A stretch of DNA of 64,000 nucleotides, from contig DATMGK010000037.1 of NCBI GenBank assembly GCA_035555595.1, forward strand, positions 26,118 to 90,117, in the 5' to 3' direction. Positions 7,094 through 15,250 of the stretch are shown one piece after another. Positions within the stretch are counted from its first letter, which is position 1. Each line of letters starts with the position of its first letter. The translations under genes and the position numbers were made by a program. The notes under the pieces are model-generated. The model saw only the letters and a program-made list of their open reading frames with translations, made no database searches and was not told the origin of the DNA. Source of the DNA: Croceibacterium_A sp035555595 (GTDB lineage Bacteria; Pseudomonadota; Alphaproteobacteria; Sphingomonadales; Sphingomonadaceae).

Positions 7094-8095
7094 ATGACTT
7101 TCGGAACACGCAAGATCGCCGGCACCGCGCTTCATCCTGTCGGCCTCGGCTGCATGAACCTGTCGTGGGCCTATGGCACGCCGCCAAGCCACGAACAGGG
7201 GGTGGAGCTGCTCAACCGCGCGCTCGATCTCGGTTACGACCATCTCGATACCGCAAGCCTTTATGGCGACGGCGCGAATGAGGAACTGATCGCCACCGCG
7301 CTGAACGGCCGCCGCAACGAATTTTTTCTCGCGTCGAAATGCGGCATCGTGGCCGACGGGGCAAAGCGTTCGGTAGATTGCAGCCCGAAGGCGATCGCGG
7401 AGGTGCTGGAAGGCAGCCTGCGACGGTTAGAGGTCGACCACATCGATCTCTATTACATGCACCGGTTCGACCCGAAGGTGCCCATTGCCGATTCCGTCGG
7501 TGCGCTGAAAGACGCGATCGATGCGGGCAAGATCGGCGCCTATGGCGTTTCCGAATGGAGTTCCGCCCATATTCGGGAAGCGCATGCGGTGCATCCGATG
7601 GCCGCCGTACAGACCGAATATTCGCTGTGGACCCGCAACGTCGAACTGGGCGTGCTCGACACCTGTCGCGAACTGGACATTGCCCTCGTCGCGTTCTCCT
7701 CCACCGGGCGCGGCGCGCTGGGCGGAGAGGTGCGCGATCCGTCCACGCTGGAAGACAGCGATCTTCGCACCAAGATGCCGCGCTTCAATGCCGTAAACTG
7801 GCCGCACAATCTGGCGCTGATCGACCGGTTCGTTGCCCTGGCAAGCGAAGCCGGTGTCACGCCCGGCCAACTGGCGCAGGCCTGGGTGCTGAGCCGGGGC
7901 GATCATGTTCATGTGATCCCTGGCACAACCAGCCTGACGCATCTGGAAGACAACTATCGCGCCGCCGAAGCGGCGATCGGGCAGGATGTGCTGGACAGGG
8001 CCGATGCGTTGATCAACCATCAGACGATACGGGGCCACCGTTACCACGACGCGATCCGGCCGACGATCGACACAGAGGATTTCGAAACGGCATGA
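7094..8095 (+). CDS. Aldo/keto reductase
   Basis: 333 residues from the ATG at 7094; a GTG at 7067 would add nine atypical residues. The AKR tetrad is visible as D52, Y57, K82 and H123, in the segments H-L-D-T-A-S-L-Y-G, L-A-S-K-C-G and L-Y-Y-M-H-R. The fold is the (beta/alpha)8 NADPH-dependent carbonyl reductase of the YhdN/Tas-like (AKR11-13) group. Substrate is unknown. Its stop overlaps the start of the next gene (ATGA at 8092-8095), so the two products probably act together. Confidence 0.85.
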   Translation: MTFGTRKIAGTALHPVGLGCMNLSWAYGTPPSHEQGVELLNRALDLGYDHLDTASLYGDGANEELIATALNGRRNEFFLASKCGIVADGAKRSVDCSPKAIAEVLEGSLRRLEVDHIDLYYMHRFDPKVPIADSVGALKDAIDAGKIGAYGVSEWSSAHIREAHAVHPMAAVQTEYSLWTRNVELGVLDTCRELDIALVAFSSTGRGALGGEVRDPSTLEDSDLRTKMPRFNAVNWPHNLALIDRFVALASEAGVTPGQLAQAWVLSRGDHVHVIPGTTSLTHLEDNYRAAEAAIGQDVLDRADALINHQTIRGHRYHDAIRPTIDTEDFETA

Positions 8096-8895
8096 AAGAT
8101 GTGCGGGCGCTTATCGGATATTCCGCGCGAACGGAAACGCGCCCGTATTTCTACGCCAACGCGCACGAGAAGGATTTCGTGCCACTGGCTCCATCCGAAG
8201 TGACGATTGCCGACGCGCGCGGGCTGGGCTGCACACTCGACCGCGAAGGCTTCACGCTCGTCACCCATCGCAGCGCAGTTAGCGATCTTACCGATCTGAA
8301 GGCGGTGGCGGAGGTCCATCGCGGCGAGATCGAAGAACTGCTGCGGCAGATCACCGGCTGCGACCATGTGGCGATGACGCCGATGGGCATTCTGCGCTTC
8401 TCAGAACGGCTGAACGAGAACGAGAGCCACGACAATTCCCATCCCGCCCGTTTCGTCCACGTAGACATCGCGCGCGAAGATGCCGCCGGTATGCGCGCGA
8501 AAGGCGCGCCAGAAGGCAAAACGGTTGTCCGCAGTGCGCAGTATAACGTCTGGCGCGCGTTGTCTGGCGCGCCGCAGGATGTCTCTCTGGCGCTCTGTGC
8601 CTTCCCCAGTGTCGCCCCGGAAGACCTGATCGATTGCGAAGCCATTTTCGACCCGCTCGACGGCGCGCCCGAATGGAGCTTCGGCAATTACCTGCTGGCC
8701 GAGAACCCGGATCATCGCTGGTACTACTACGCAGACATGACGCCGGATGAAGCGATCGTGTTCAAGACCAGTGAAAGCGATCCGGAACGCGCGCAATTTA
8801 TGCCGCACGGCGCATTCGACAATCCGCTGGCCGGACCGGACGCCCCAGCCCGTATCAGTCTGGAAATGCGCGGAACCTGCTATTGGTTCGCCTGA
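8092..8895 (+). CDS. CmcJ/NvfI (AsaB/GA4-desaturase)-type oxidoreductase
   Basis: 267 residues. It matches the CmcJ/AsaB family, which is related to non-haem iron/2-oxoglutarate oxygenases and found in fungal and bacterial secondary metabolism and in many proteobacterial genomes of unknown role. Visible markers are R-F-V-H-V-D near 118, the Q-Y-N-V-W-R segment near 149, the aromatic W-Y-Y-Y-A-D-M near 205 and the C-terminal R-G-T-C-Y-W-F-A. H-x-D of the V-H-V-D segment could be part of a metal facial triad, but this is not proven for the family. Translation is coupled to the aldo/keto reductase upstream. Confidence 0.72.
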   Translation: MKDVRALIGYSARTETRPYFYANAHEKDFVPLAPSEVTIADARGLGCTLDREGFTLVTHRSAVSDLTDLKAVAEVHRGEIEELLRQITGCDHVAMTPMGILRFSERLNENESHDNSHPARFVHVDIAREDAAGMRAKGAPEGKTVVRSAQYNVWRALSGAPQDVSLALCAFPSVAPEDLIDCEAIFDPLDGAPEWSFGNYLLAENPDHRWYYYADMTPDEAIVFKTSESDPERAQFMPHGAFDNPLAGPDAPARISLEMRGTCYWFA

Positions 8896-8906
8896 CGCGA
8901 AGGCTT

Positions 8907-8919
8907 TAACGCTTCGTTA
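8907..8919. other. Short perfect hairpin after the CmcJ-type gene
   Basis: TAACG-CTT-CGTTA lies 12 nt after the stop codon. The stem is only 5 bp and no T-tract follows, so it is at best a weak terminator or a protein site for what follows. Confidence 0.3.
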
Positions 8920-8943
8920 GGTTATCGGGCGGACAATGCGCCC

Positions 8944-9063
8944 ATGGCGCAAGCAATCGCCCTTTCCCTGTCGTCCTTCCGGATATCGGAAACCGTGCGC
9001 GCGGCGCTCGTGATCGCCAGCGCCGCTGCGCTGATCTTCGCCGGGGAAGTGCTGCCGCTCTGA
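8944..9063 (+). CDS. Possible 39-residue membrane micro-protein
   Basis: An ATG at 8944 opens 39 codons ending in TGA at 9061-9063. The product has a basic N-terminal half containing F-R-I-S-E and a single hydrophobic stretch (residues about 20-34, rich in A, L, I) that could span the membrane. No clear ribosome site is visible and I do not recognise the sequence. It occupies the gap between the CmcJ-type gene and the convergent acetyltransferase gene. Treat as speculative. Confidence 0.25.
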   Translation: MAQAIALSLSSFRISETVRAALVIASAAALIFAGEVLPL

Positions 9064-9082
9064 TCGGCTTATAGTCGGCCCT

Positions 9083-9523
9083 TTATCGCTGACCGGCATA
9101 TTCAAGATGGATGAGGGGATAGGGCCAGCCTTGCGGGTCCGTTTCCGAACGCCCCGTGCGGACGAACCCGCGTGCCTCATAGAATTGCAGCGCATTGTCG
9201 GCCTGCTCGCTGGCATCGACGACAGCGTCCGGCGCTAGCGTCAGCGCGTGGTCCAGCAATGCGGTGCCAAAACCCCGCCCATGCAGCGCCGGGTCAACGA
9301 ACAGCGCGTCGATCATCCGCCCATCCATGACCATAAAGCCTGCCGCCCGTCCGTCGGCACCCTCCACGATCCACAGGTCCGCGGCGGGCAGCCATTTGGC
9401 GAGCATGGCATCGATCTGCTGGCGGTGTTCCGGCGCGAGGAACCTGTGCGTGGCGTCGACGGCGGCGCGCCAGATTTCCAGCGCGCGCCCCGCATCGGCA
9501 GGCGTTCCCCGCCTTACCTTCAC
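9083..9523 (-). CDS. YjaB-like GNAT N-acetyltransferase
   Basis: 146 residues. The order of conserved pieces equals E. coli YjaB: S/A-V-D-A-T-H-x-F-L near 22, L-P-A-A-D-L-W near 45, the acetyl-CoA loop H-G-R-G-F-G-T near 81, N-x-x-A-x-x-F-Y near 109 and G-W-P-Y-P-L near 131. It uses acetyl-CoA; the acceptor is not established. The start overlaps the thrS stop by 4 nt, so it is the distal gene of the thrS transcript. The place often taken by infC downstream of thrS is occupied by this gene. Confidence 0.82.
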   Translation of the reverse strand: MKVRRGTPADAGRALEIWRAAVDATHRFLAPEHRQQIDAMLAKWLPAADLWIVEGADGRAAGFMVMDGRMIDALFVDPALHGRGFGTALLDHALTLAPDAVVDASEQADNALQFYEARGFVRTGRSETDPQGWPYPLIHLEYAGQR

Positions 9524-11514
9524 CGCAGGTCGGGGGCCGTCGCCTCTGCCTTCAACAGCGCGATCGCTTCTTCGACAGGCAGCACGCGCTGGTTCTGTTC
9601 GCCCAGCGTCCGCAGGGCAACGGTGCCTTCTTCCGCCTCGCGCTTGCCGACGACCAGCAGATGCGGAACCTTCTTCACCGAATGTTCGCGCACCTTGTAG
9701 TTGATCTTCTCGTTACGCAGATCGGTTTCAACGCGAATGCCCGCCGCGGTAAGCTTGCGCGCCACTTCTTCGGCATAGCCATCGGCATCGGAAACGATCG
9801 TCGCCACGACGGCCTGAACCGGGGCCAGCCACACCGGCAAGCGGCCGGCATAGTGTTCAATCAGGATGCCGATGAACCGCTCATACGAACCGAAGATCGC
9901 ACGGTGGAGCATGACAGGGCGGTGCCGTTCACCGTCTTCACCGACATAGCTGGCATCCAGCCGGTCGGGCAGCACGCGGTCTGACTGGATCGTGCCGACC
10001 TGCCATGTGCGGCCGATCGCGTCGGTCAGGTGCCATTCCAGCTTGGGCGCATAGAAAGCGCCCTCGCCCGGCAGTTCCTCCCAGCCGTATTCCTCGGTCG
10101 CCAACCCGGCGCGGACCACGGCGTCACGCAGTTCGGATTCGGCCTGATCCCACTGTTCATCGGTGCCGAAACGCTGTTCCGGCCGCAGTGCCAGCTTGAT
10201 TGCGTAAGTGAACCCGAAGTCACGGTAGATCCGGTCCGCCAGCGCGCAGAAGGCCCGCACTTCGTCCACGATCTGGTCTTCACGGCAGAAGATATGCGCA
10301 TCGTCCTGCGTGAACTGGCGCACACGCATCAGCCCGTGAAGCGCGCCGTGCGGCTCGTTCCGGTGGCAGCAGCCGTTTTCGTAGAGGCGCAGCGGCAAGT
10401 CGCGATAGCTCTTGATGCCCTGCCGGAAGATCAGCACATGCGCCGGGCAGTTCATCGGCTTCAGCGCCATCCATTCGGCGGCGTCGGAAACGATCGGGCC
10501 TTCGTCCTCGGTATTGGGCACTTCGTCAGGGATGACGAACATGTTCTCGCGGTATTTGCCCCAGTGGCCGGACTGTTCCCACTGGCGGGCGTCCATCACC
10601 TGCGGGGTCTTGACCTCGCGATAACCCGCAGCGTCGATCGCGCGGCGCATGTAGGCTTCCAACTGCCGCCACACGAGGTAGCCCTTGGGATGCCAGAACA
10701 CGCTGCCATGCGCTTCCTGCTGCAAGTGGAACAGGTCCATCTCGCCGCCAAGCCTGCGGTGATCGCGCTTGGCCGCTTCTTCCAGCCGCACCAGATGCGC
10801 GTCGAGCTGCTTCCTGTTCAACCAGCCGGTGCCGTAGATGCGGCTGAGCATCGCGTTGCGCTGGTCGCCGCGCCAGTAGGCGCCTGACACGCGCGTCAGC
10901 TTGAATGCCTGCGGATCGAGCTTGCCGGTGCTGGCGAGATGCGGGCCGCGGCACATGTCCAGCCACTCGGTGCCGGATCGGTAGACCGTCAGTTCCTCGT
11001 TCTCGGGCAATTCCAGCGCCCATTCGGCCTTGAACCGCTCTCCATGTTCGCGGAAATGTTCGATCAGCCGGTCGCGCGTCCAGACTTCGCGGGTCAGCGG
11101 CTGGTCGGCGGCGATGATCCGCCGCATTTCTTCCTCGATGGTGGGCAGGTCTTCTTCGGTGAAGGGGCCACGCTCACCCGGCGCGAAGTCGTAATAGAAC
11201 CCGTCATCGGTCGCGGGGCCGAAAGTGATCTGCGTATCGGGCCACAGCGACTGGACCGCTTCAGCCAGCACGTGGGCGTAGTCATGCCGCGCCAGTTCCA
11301 GCGCGTCAGCCTCGTCCCGCGAGGTGATCAGCGCGAGTTGAGCATCGCCTTCGAACGGACGCATGATGTCGCGCACTTCGCCATCGATGCGGGCAGCGAT
11401 TGCGGCCTTGGCGAGGCCGGGGCCGATTGCGGCGGCAACGTCTGCCGGGGTGGAGCCGCGCGGCATTTCGCGAACCGATCCATCGGGCAGGCTGATCTTG
11501 AACATTTCGGTCAT
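9520..11514 (-). CDS. thrS: Threonyl-tRNA synthetase
   Basis: 664 residues (E. coli enzyme 642). Order of domains: N-terminal TGS-like domain (1 to about 65), editing domain with H-D-Y-A-H-V-L-A-E-A-V, class II catalytic core with C-R-G-P-H-L and the zinc cysteine in M-N-C-P-A-H, motif 2 around R-N-E-P-H-G-A, and C-terminal anticodon-binding domain with R-x-E-K-I-N-Y-K near the end. The ATG at 11514 gives M-T-E-M-F-K-I; a GTG 39 nt upstream is open but adds atypical residues. No clear Shine-Dalgarno or T-box-like leader is visible; the gap to lptA is 61 nt. Confidence 0.96.
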   Translation of the reverse strand: MTEMFKISLPDGSVREMPRGSTPADVAAAIGPGLAKAAIAARIDGEVRDIMRPFEGDAQLALITSRDEADALELARHDYAHVLAEAVQSLWPDTQITFGPATDDGFYYDFAPGERGPFTEEDLPTIEEEMRRIIAADQPLTREVWTRDRLIEHFREHGERFKAEWALELPENEELTVYRSGTEWLDMCRGPHLASTGKLDPQAFKLTRVSGAYWRGDQRNAMLSRIYGTGWLNRKQLDAHLVRLEEAAKRDHRRLGGEMDLFHLQQEAHGSVFWHPKGYLVWRQLEAYMRRAIDAAGYREVKTPQVMDARQWEQSGHWGKYRENMFVIPDEVPNTEDEGPIVSDAAEWMALKPMNCPAHVLIFRQGIKSYRDLPLRLYENGCCHRNEPHGALHGLMRVRQFTQDDAHIFCREDQIVDEVRAFCALADRIYRDFGFTYAIKLALRPEQRFGTDEQWDQAESELRDAVVRAGLATEEYGWEELPGEGAFYAPKLEWHLTDAIGRTWQVGTIQSDRVLPDRLDASYVGEDGERHRPVMLHRAIFGSYERFIGILIEHYAGRLPVWLAPVQAVVATIVSDADGYAEEVARKLTAAGIRVETDLRNEKINYKVREHSVKKVPHLLVVGKREAEEGTVALRTLGEQNQRVLPVEEAIALLKAEATAPDLR

Positions 11515-11575
11515 CGGAAGGTCTTGTCCATGGCGCGAGCCGCGCAATGGCACAGGCCCGCCTTATCCGGAAGGG

Positions 11576-12145
11576 TTACTGAGCGGGAACGGCGAAAGTG
11601 CCAGTCACCCGCCCGCCCGTAGTTCGTGTCCCGGTCGCGCCAGGGATGGGAGCAGAGCCACGGCCACCGTCGACAGTGGTCAGCCCGCTGTTGAGGTCCA
11701 TCGTCAGCCGTCCGCCGTTCAGCGTATCCGTGCCCCGGCGCAGTGCGACACCGCCAGACAGCACGATCACCCGGCGATTCAGGTCATAGACCGCAACCGA
11801 TCCACGCGCGGACTCATTCCCACGATTTACCGTGACCCCGCCACTCGCATCGATCCGCTGGATGCGCAGCGAATCCTCGTTGGTATAAGCTACGGTCGTA
11901 CGCGCCGCCGTTAGCTTCAGGTCGCCCTGCGAAATCACGACATCGCCCGAAAGGACAACCCGCTGCTGGCGATCCTGCAATTCGATCCGGTCAGCCGCGT
12001 AATCGACTGGCTGGTTGGAATTGAAACCACTGATACCCTGCGCCCCGGCCAGCGATCCAAAGCCGAGCGCAACCGCCCCCGACGCAATAAAAGCGGCGGC
12101 GAAAGAACGCGCGGCGATGCGCCCAATGGAACGGGGCTTGTGCAT
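11576..12145 (-). CDS. lptA: LptA, periplasmic lipopolysaccharide-transport bridge protein
   Basis: 189 residues from the ATG at 12145. A TTG at 12193 overlapping lptC is possible but would lengthen the signal peptide. A basic N-terminus and a hydrophobic core ending at A-G-A-Q form a Sec signal peptide (residues 1 to about 36). The OstA/LptA domain follows: P-V-D-Y-A-A-D-R-I-E-L, the L-S-G-D-V-V-I-S-Q-G-D strand and repeated short beta-strands of the jellyroll. It carries LPS from the inner-membrane LptBFGC complex to LptD. It lies directly downstream of lptC, but lptB does not follow; thrS does. Confidence 0.9.
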   Translation of the reverse strand: MHKPRSIGRIAARSFAAAFIASGAVALGFGSLAGAQGISGFNSNQPVDYAADRIELQDRQQRVVLSGDVVISQGDLKLTAARTTVAYTNEDSLRIQRIDASGGVTVNRGNESARGSVAVYDLNRRVIVLSGGVALRRGTDTLNGGRLTMDLNSGLTTVDGGRGSAPIPGATGTRTTGGRVTGTFAVPAQ

Positions 12146-12189
12146 GGGCAGAGCCCTTACGCGTTCGGTCGCCGGGTGAAAAGCCTTGG

Positions 12190-12834
12190 TCAAGGCACGC
12201 GCATCTTTCCGGGTACCATCCGCAAGCGGGCGTTGCCTTCCAGTGTCAGTGTGCGCTCATCGAGATCCGCGCTGATGGTGTCGGCGGAGAAGGTTCCGGC
12301 CGGGATCGCGCCATCCACCCCTTCTGAACCAACGAGACGACGGCCCGGCAAATCTATGGCCACGCCCCGCGCCGCCAGCTTGTATCCATCGGCGGATGCG
12401 AAATCGACAGTGCCATCAATCGCCACCTGCTGATCGTCGATCTGGTAGCTGCCGCCCGGTGCGCTGAGCAGCGCCGGACCGTCGCGAAGCTGGAACTGCG
12501 CGGTCAGGTCGCTCAACCGAACGACCGGCACGCTGGCGCTGCGCTGCAACGCTTCCCCAGCCGATAATTCGAATGGCTGGCCCTTGTTGTCCTGTCCGCG
12601 ATAGAGCGCGCGGTCGACACGCAGCCGGTCATCGGCCGTGGCCACCTTATTGCGATCGAGCAGGAAGCTGACTTCGCCGCGCGGCCCCAGCGGAGCGATC
12701 AGCATCGCCGCCGCTACCGCCCCCACCAGCGCGGGCAGCGCCACCGCCACAATCCGCACAGCGCGGTCAAGTGAACCACCCGGCGCGGCGAAAGCGCGCC
12801 TGCGGTCGCGGATCTGGTCAGCTTGCTGGCTCAT
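12190..12834 (-). CDS. lptC: LptC, LPS export inner-membrane anchor protein
   Basis: 214 residues with one N-terminal membrane helix (about 26-48) after a basic cytoplasmic tail, then a periplasmic LptC/OstA-like beta domain. Recognisable parts are the early R-G-Q-D-N-K-G-Q-P-F-E-L segment and a final stretch D-L-D-E-R-T-L-T-L-E-G-N-A-R-L before a C-terminal R-M-V-P. LptC docks the LptBFG transporter to LptA. It stands between the RNase D-type gene and lptA on the same strand, the usual alphaproteobacterial order. Confidence 0.9.
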   Translation of the reverse strand: MSQQADQIRDRRRAFAAPGGSLDRAVRIVAVALPALVGAVAAAMLIAPLGPRGEVSFLLDRNKVATADDRLRVDRALYRGQDNKGQPFELSAGEALQRSASVPVVRLSDLTAQFQLRDGPALLSAPGGSYQIDDQQVAIDGTVDFASADGYKLAARGVAIDLPGRRLVGSEGVDGAIPAGTFSADTISADLDERTLTLEGNARLRMVPGKMRVP

Positions 12835-12867
12835 CGCCGGCCCATGTGGCGGCTACACGCCAGGGTT

Positions 12868-13485
12868 TCAATCGTGCGAGAAGATGTCCCGATCGGCCCA
12901 ACCGGCCAGATCGAGCTTCGCGCGGGTCGGAAGGAAATCGAAACACGCCTGCGCGATCTCGCGCCGCCCTTCGCGCGCCAGCCGCTCCTCGAACACCGCA
13001 ACGAGCCGGTGGAGGTAGCGCACGTCCGACGCGGCATATTCGCGCTGAGCGTCGCTCAATTGCGGTGCGCCCCAATCGCTCGACTGCTGCTGCTTGGAAA
13101 TATCCTCTCCCAGCAACTCGCTGATGATCATCTTCAGACCATGACGATCGGTATAAGTGCGCGTCAGCTTGCTGGCGATCTTGGTGCAGAACACCGGCGC
13201 CGCGACCACGCCCAGATAATGATCGATCGCGGCCAGATCGAACCGCGCGAAGTGATAAAGCTTCACCCGCGAAGGATCGGCCAGAACGGCCTTGAGATTG
13301 GGCGCGTCGTAGCGGCTGTTCACCGCGAAGCGCACCAGATGCTCGTCCCCCTGCCCATCGCTGATCTGGACCACGCACAGGCGATCGCGCGCTGTGACGA
13401 GGCCCATCGTCTCTGTATCGACGGCTACCGGGCCGGGCGCGAGCACGCCCGCCGGCAAATCTTCTTCGTGGAAATATACTGCCAT
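12868..13485 (-). CDS. RNase D-type 3'-5' exonuclease (short form)
   Basis: 205 residues from the ATG at 13485. The whole protein is the DEDDy exonuclease domain: D23 and E25 in V-D-T-E-T, D81 in H-F-A-R-F-D, and Y148 with D152 in Y-A-A-S-D. The HRDC domains of E. coli RNase D are absent, as is normal for the short alphaproteobacterial form. It probably trims structured RNA 3' ends. The reading frame stays open upstream to 13620, but that part would overlap the divergent ung gene and has no conserved sequence. First gene of the rnd-lptC-lptA run. Confidence 0.9.
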   Translation of the reverse strand: MAVYFHEEDLPAGVLAPGPVAVDTETMGLVTARDRLCVVQISDGQGDEHLVRFAVNSRYDAPNLKAVLADPSRVKLYHFARFDLAAIDHYLGVVAAPVFCTKIASKLTRTYTDRHGLKMIISELLGEDISKQQQSSDWGAPQLSDAQREYAASDVRYLHRLVAVFEERLAREGRREIAQACFDFLPTRAKLDLAGWADRDIFSHD

Positions 13486-13564
13486 TGCCCACGGCCTTAG
13501 GCGGATTGGGGATAGAGGGGAAGAGGCGCTGGCTAGGCGGACAAGAGGGCCATAATCTGCGGCC

Positions 13565-14242
13565 ATGAGCGAGAGCATACCCGCAAGCTGGCAATCCGTT
13601 CTGGAACCCGTGCTATCCATGCCCGAAAGCCGTCAGTTAGGCGGCTGGCTGCGGCGCGAGGAAGACAGCGGCAAGACGGTCTACCCGCCGCGCGGGCAGC
13701 GGTTGCGCGCGCTGGAACTGACGCCGCTGGAAGAAGTCAGGGTCGTGATCCTGGGGCAGGATCCCTATCACGGGCCGGGGCAGGCCCACGGCCTCAGCTT
13801 CTCTGTGCCCGACGGGGTGCGCGTGCCCCCGTCGCTGGTAAACATCTACAAGGAACTGCACAGCGATCTGGGCGTGGCAATTCCCCCTCAAGGCAATCTG
13901 GAACGCTGGGCGCGGCAGGGCGTGCTGCTGCTGAACAACTCACTGACCGTCGAAGCCGGTCAGGCGGGGAGCCATGCGGGCAAGGGATGGGAAGCGATCA
14001 CCGACGCAGCCGTTGCGGCCGTGGCCGCGCGTCAGGAACCCAGCGTGTTCATCCTCTGGGGCAATCATGCGCGCAACAAAGCCCGCCGCGTGTCCGAACT
14101 GGGGCCGGGCACACGCCATCTCGTGCTGACGGCGCCACATCCCAGCCCTCTTTCGGCGCATTCCGGGTTCTTCGGGTCAAAGCCGTTCAGCCAGGCGAAC
14201 GCCTTCCTGAAGGCGAATGGCCGCGGAACGATCGACTGGTGA
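13565..14242 (+). CDS. ung: Uracil-DNA glycosylase
   Basis: 225 residues, family 1 UDG. It excises uracil from DNA to start base-excision repair. The water-activating motif G-Q-D-P-Y-H-G is at 64-70, and the minor-groove loop H-P-S-P-L-S at 192-197 contains the essential histidine. L-L-L-N-N-S-L-T-V near 121 holds the uracil-specificity Asn. Divergent from the exonuclease gene with an 79-nt gap; the stop is 4 nt from the convergent dioxygenase gene. Confidence 0.97.
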   Translation: MSESIPASWQSVLEPVLSMPESRQLGGWLRREEDSGKTVYPPRGQRLRALELTPLEEVRVVILGQDPYHGPGQAHGLSFSVPDGVRVPPSLVNIYKELHSDLGVAIPPQGNLERWARQGVLLLNNSLTVEAGQAGSHAGKGWEAITDAAVAAVAARQEPSVFILWGNHARNKARRVSELGPGTRHLVLTAPHPSPLSAHSGFFGSKPFSQANAFLKANGRGTIDW

Positions 14243-14246
14243 CAGC

Positions 14247-15182
14247 TCAAACCTCTGGCATTTCGACGCCGAGATCCTGCATCCATTCGTAAGCCGACAT
14301 TTCCGGTCCGCTCTCGTTGATGGTGGTGCGGCGCATGTCGCGGCGAAAATCATTGGACAGCAGCGGGGTGGCCGCGTGCATGGTGCAGCGATTGTCCCAG
14401 ATCACCAGATCGTGCTGCCGCCAGTGGTGGCGATAAACATACCGATTCTGAGTGGCATGGGTATAGAGTTGCTCCACCAGCGCGCGGCCTTCGTCAGCGT
14501 CCATGCCGACGATGCCGATGCAGTGCCCGCCCACAAACAGAGTCCTGCGCCCTTCAGGCAGATCGCGCGTCAACGGATGTTCAACGGTTGGGAACGGGAT
14601 CACACGGCGCATATCCGGCGTGATTTCACCCTTCAGCCCTGCCCGGCGGCGACCCTCCCAAAAATCATGGATACCTGTCAGCCCAGCAATGCGGCCCTGC
14701 ATTTCTACCGGCAGATCGTCCCACGCCGCGCGGGAATCGGCGAACAGCGTGTCGCCCCCCGCCTCTACCGGTGGGGTTTCATGGCCGAGCAGCAGCGACC
14801 ATCGCGTCGGCATCGTATGGAATGAGCTGTCAGTATGGAATCGTTCCGCGCCCTGCGCGAGTTTGGAGCCTTCGCCGCCATAAGGAATTATCTCCCCATC
14901 GCGGTCAAGATTCCCGGCGTAGAACAAGTCTGAATCGAGCTGCCTCTTGCCTTGCGGCTGAGGAGAGGCACCGGGGATGCGGCTGGGAATTTCCAATGGC
15001 CCGAAGGCGCGACTGAACCGCTTGTGCTGTTCGTTCGATATTCGCGCGTCGCGAATTGCCAGCACGCCAAAGCGGGCCATCGCGTCTTCAACCACAGCGA
15101 CCAATTCGGATGAAGGATCGACGGAGAGATCCGCGCCGATCAGTTCCGCGGCAAAGAGTGAATGCAGGGGCCTTATTTCCAT
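14247..15182 (-). CDS. TauD/TfdA-family Fe(II)/2-oxoglutarate dioxygenase
   Basis: 311 residues from the ATG at 15182. The 2-His-1-carboxylate triad is H116-x-D118 (F-H-T-D-S-S) with the distal H269 in D-N-R-C-T-M-H-A; the 2-oxoglutarate arginine is expected at R284/R285. It resembles the branch of TfdA-like enzymes acting on aryloxyalkanoates or small organic acids, and the substrate cannot be told from sequence. ATGs at 15200 and further up are open, but the palindromic operator at 15194-15210 would overlap the 15200 start, which favours 15182. Divergent from and probably controlled by the MarR gene at 15251. Confidence 0.82.
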   Translation of the reverse strand: MEIRPLHSLFAAELIGADLSVDPSSELVAVVEDAMARFGVLAIRDARISNEQHKRFSRAFGPLEIPSRIPGASPQPQGKRQLDSDLFYAGNLDRDGEIIPYGGEGSKLAQGAERFHTDSSFHTMPTRWSLLLGHETPPVEAGGDTLFADSRAAWDDLPVEMQGRIAGLTGIHDFWEGRRRAGLKGEITPDMRRVIPFPTVEHPLTRDLPEGRRTLFVGGHCIGIVGMDADEGRALVEQLYTHATQNRYVYRHHWRQHDLVIWDNRCTMHAATPLLSNDFRRDMRRTTINESGPEMSAYEWMQDLGVEMPEV

Positions 15183-15193
15183 CGCGGCCAGAT

Positions 15194-15210
15194 AGTTCAT
15201 TCGATGAACT
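15194..15210. promoter_or_regulatory. Palindromic operator candidate between dioxygenase and marR genes
   Basis: AGTTCAT-TCG-ATGAACT is a perfect 7+7 inverted repeat in the 68-bp divergent gap. Its length, symmetry and position fit a MarR-family dimer site that would repress both the dioxygenase gene and the regulator's own gene. The binding protein is inferred from adjacency. Confidence 0.65.
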
Positions 15211-15250
15211 GTTGCAAAGCCGCGTTGCAGGTGCGAGCGCTTTGGCAATC

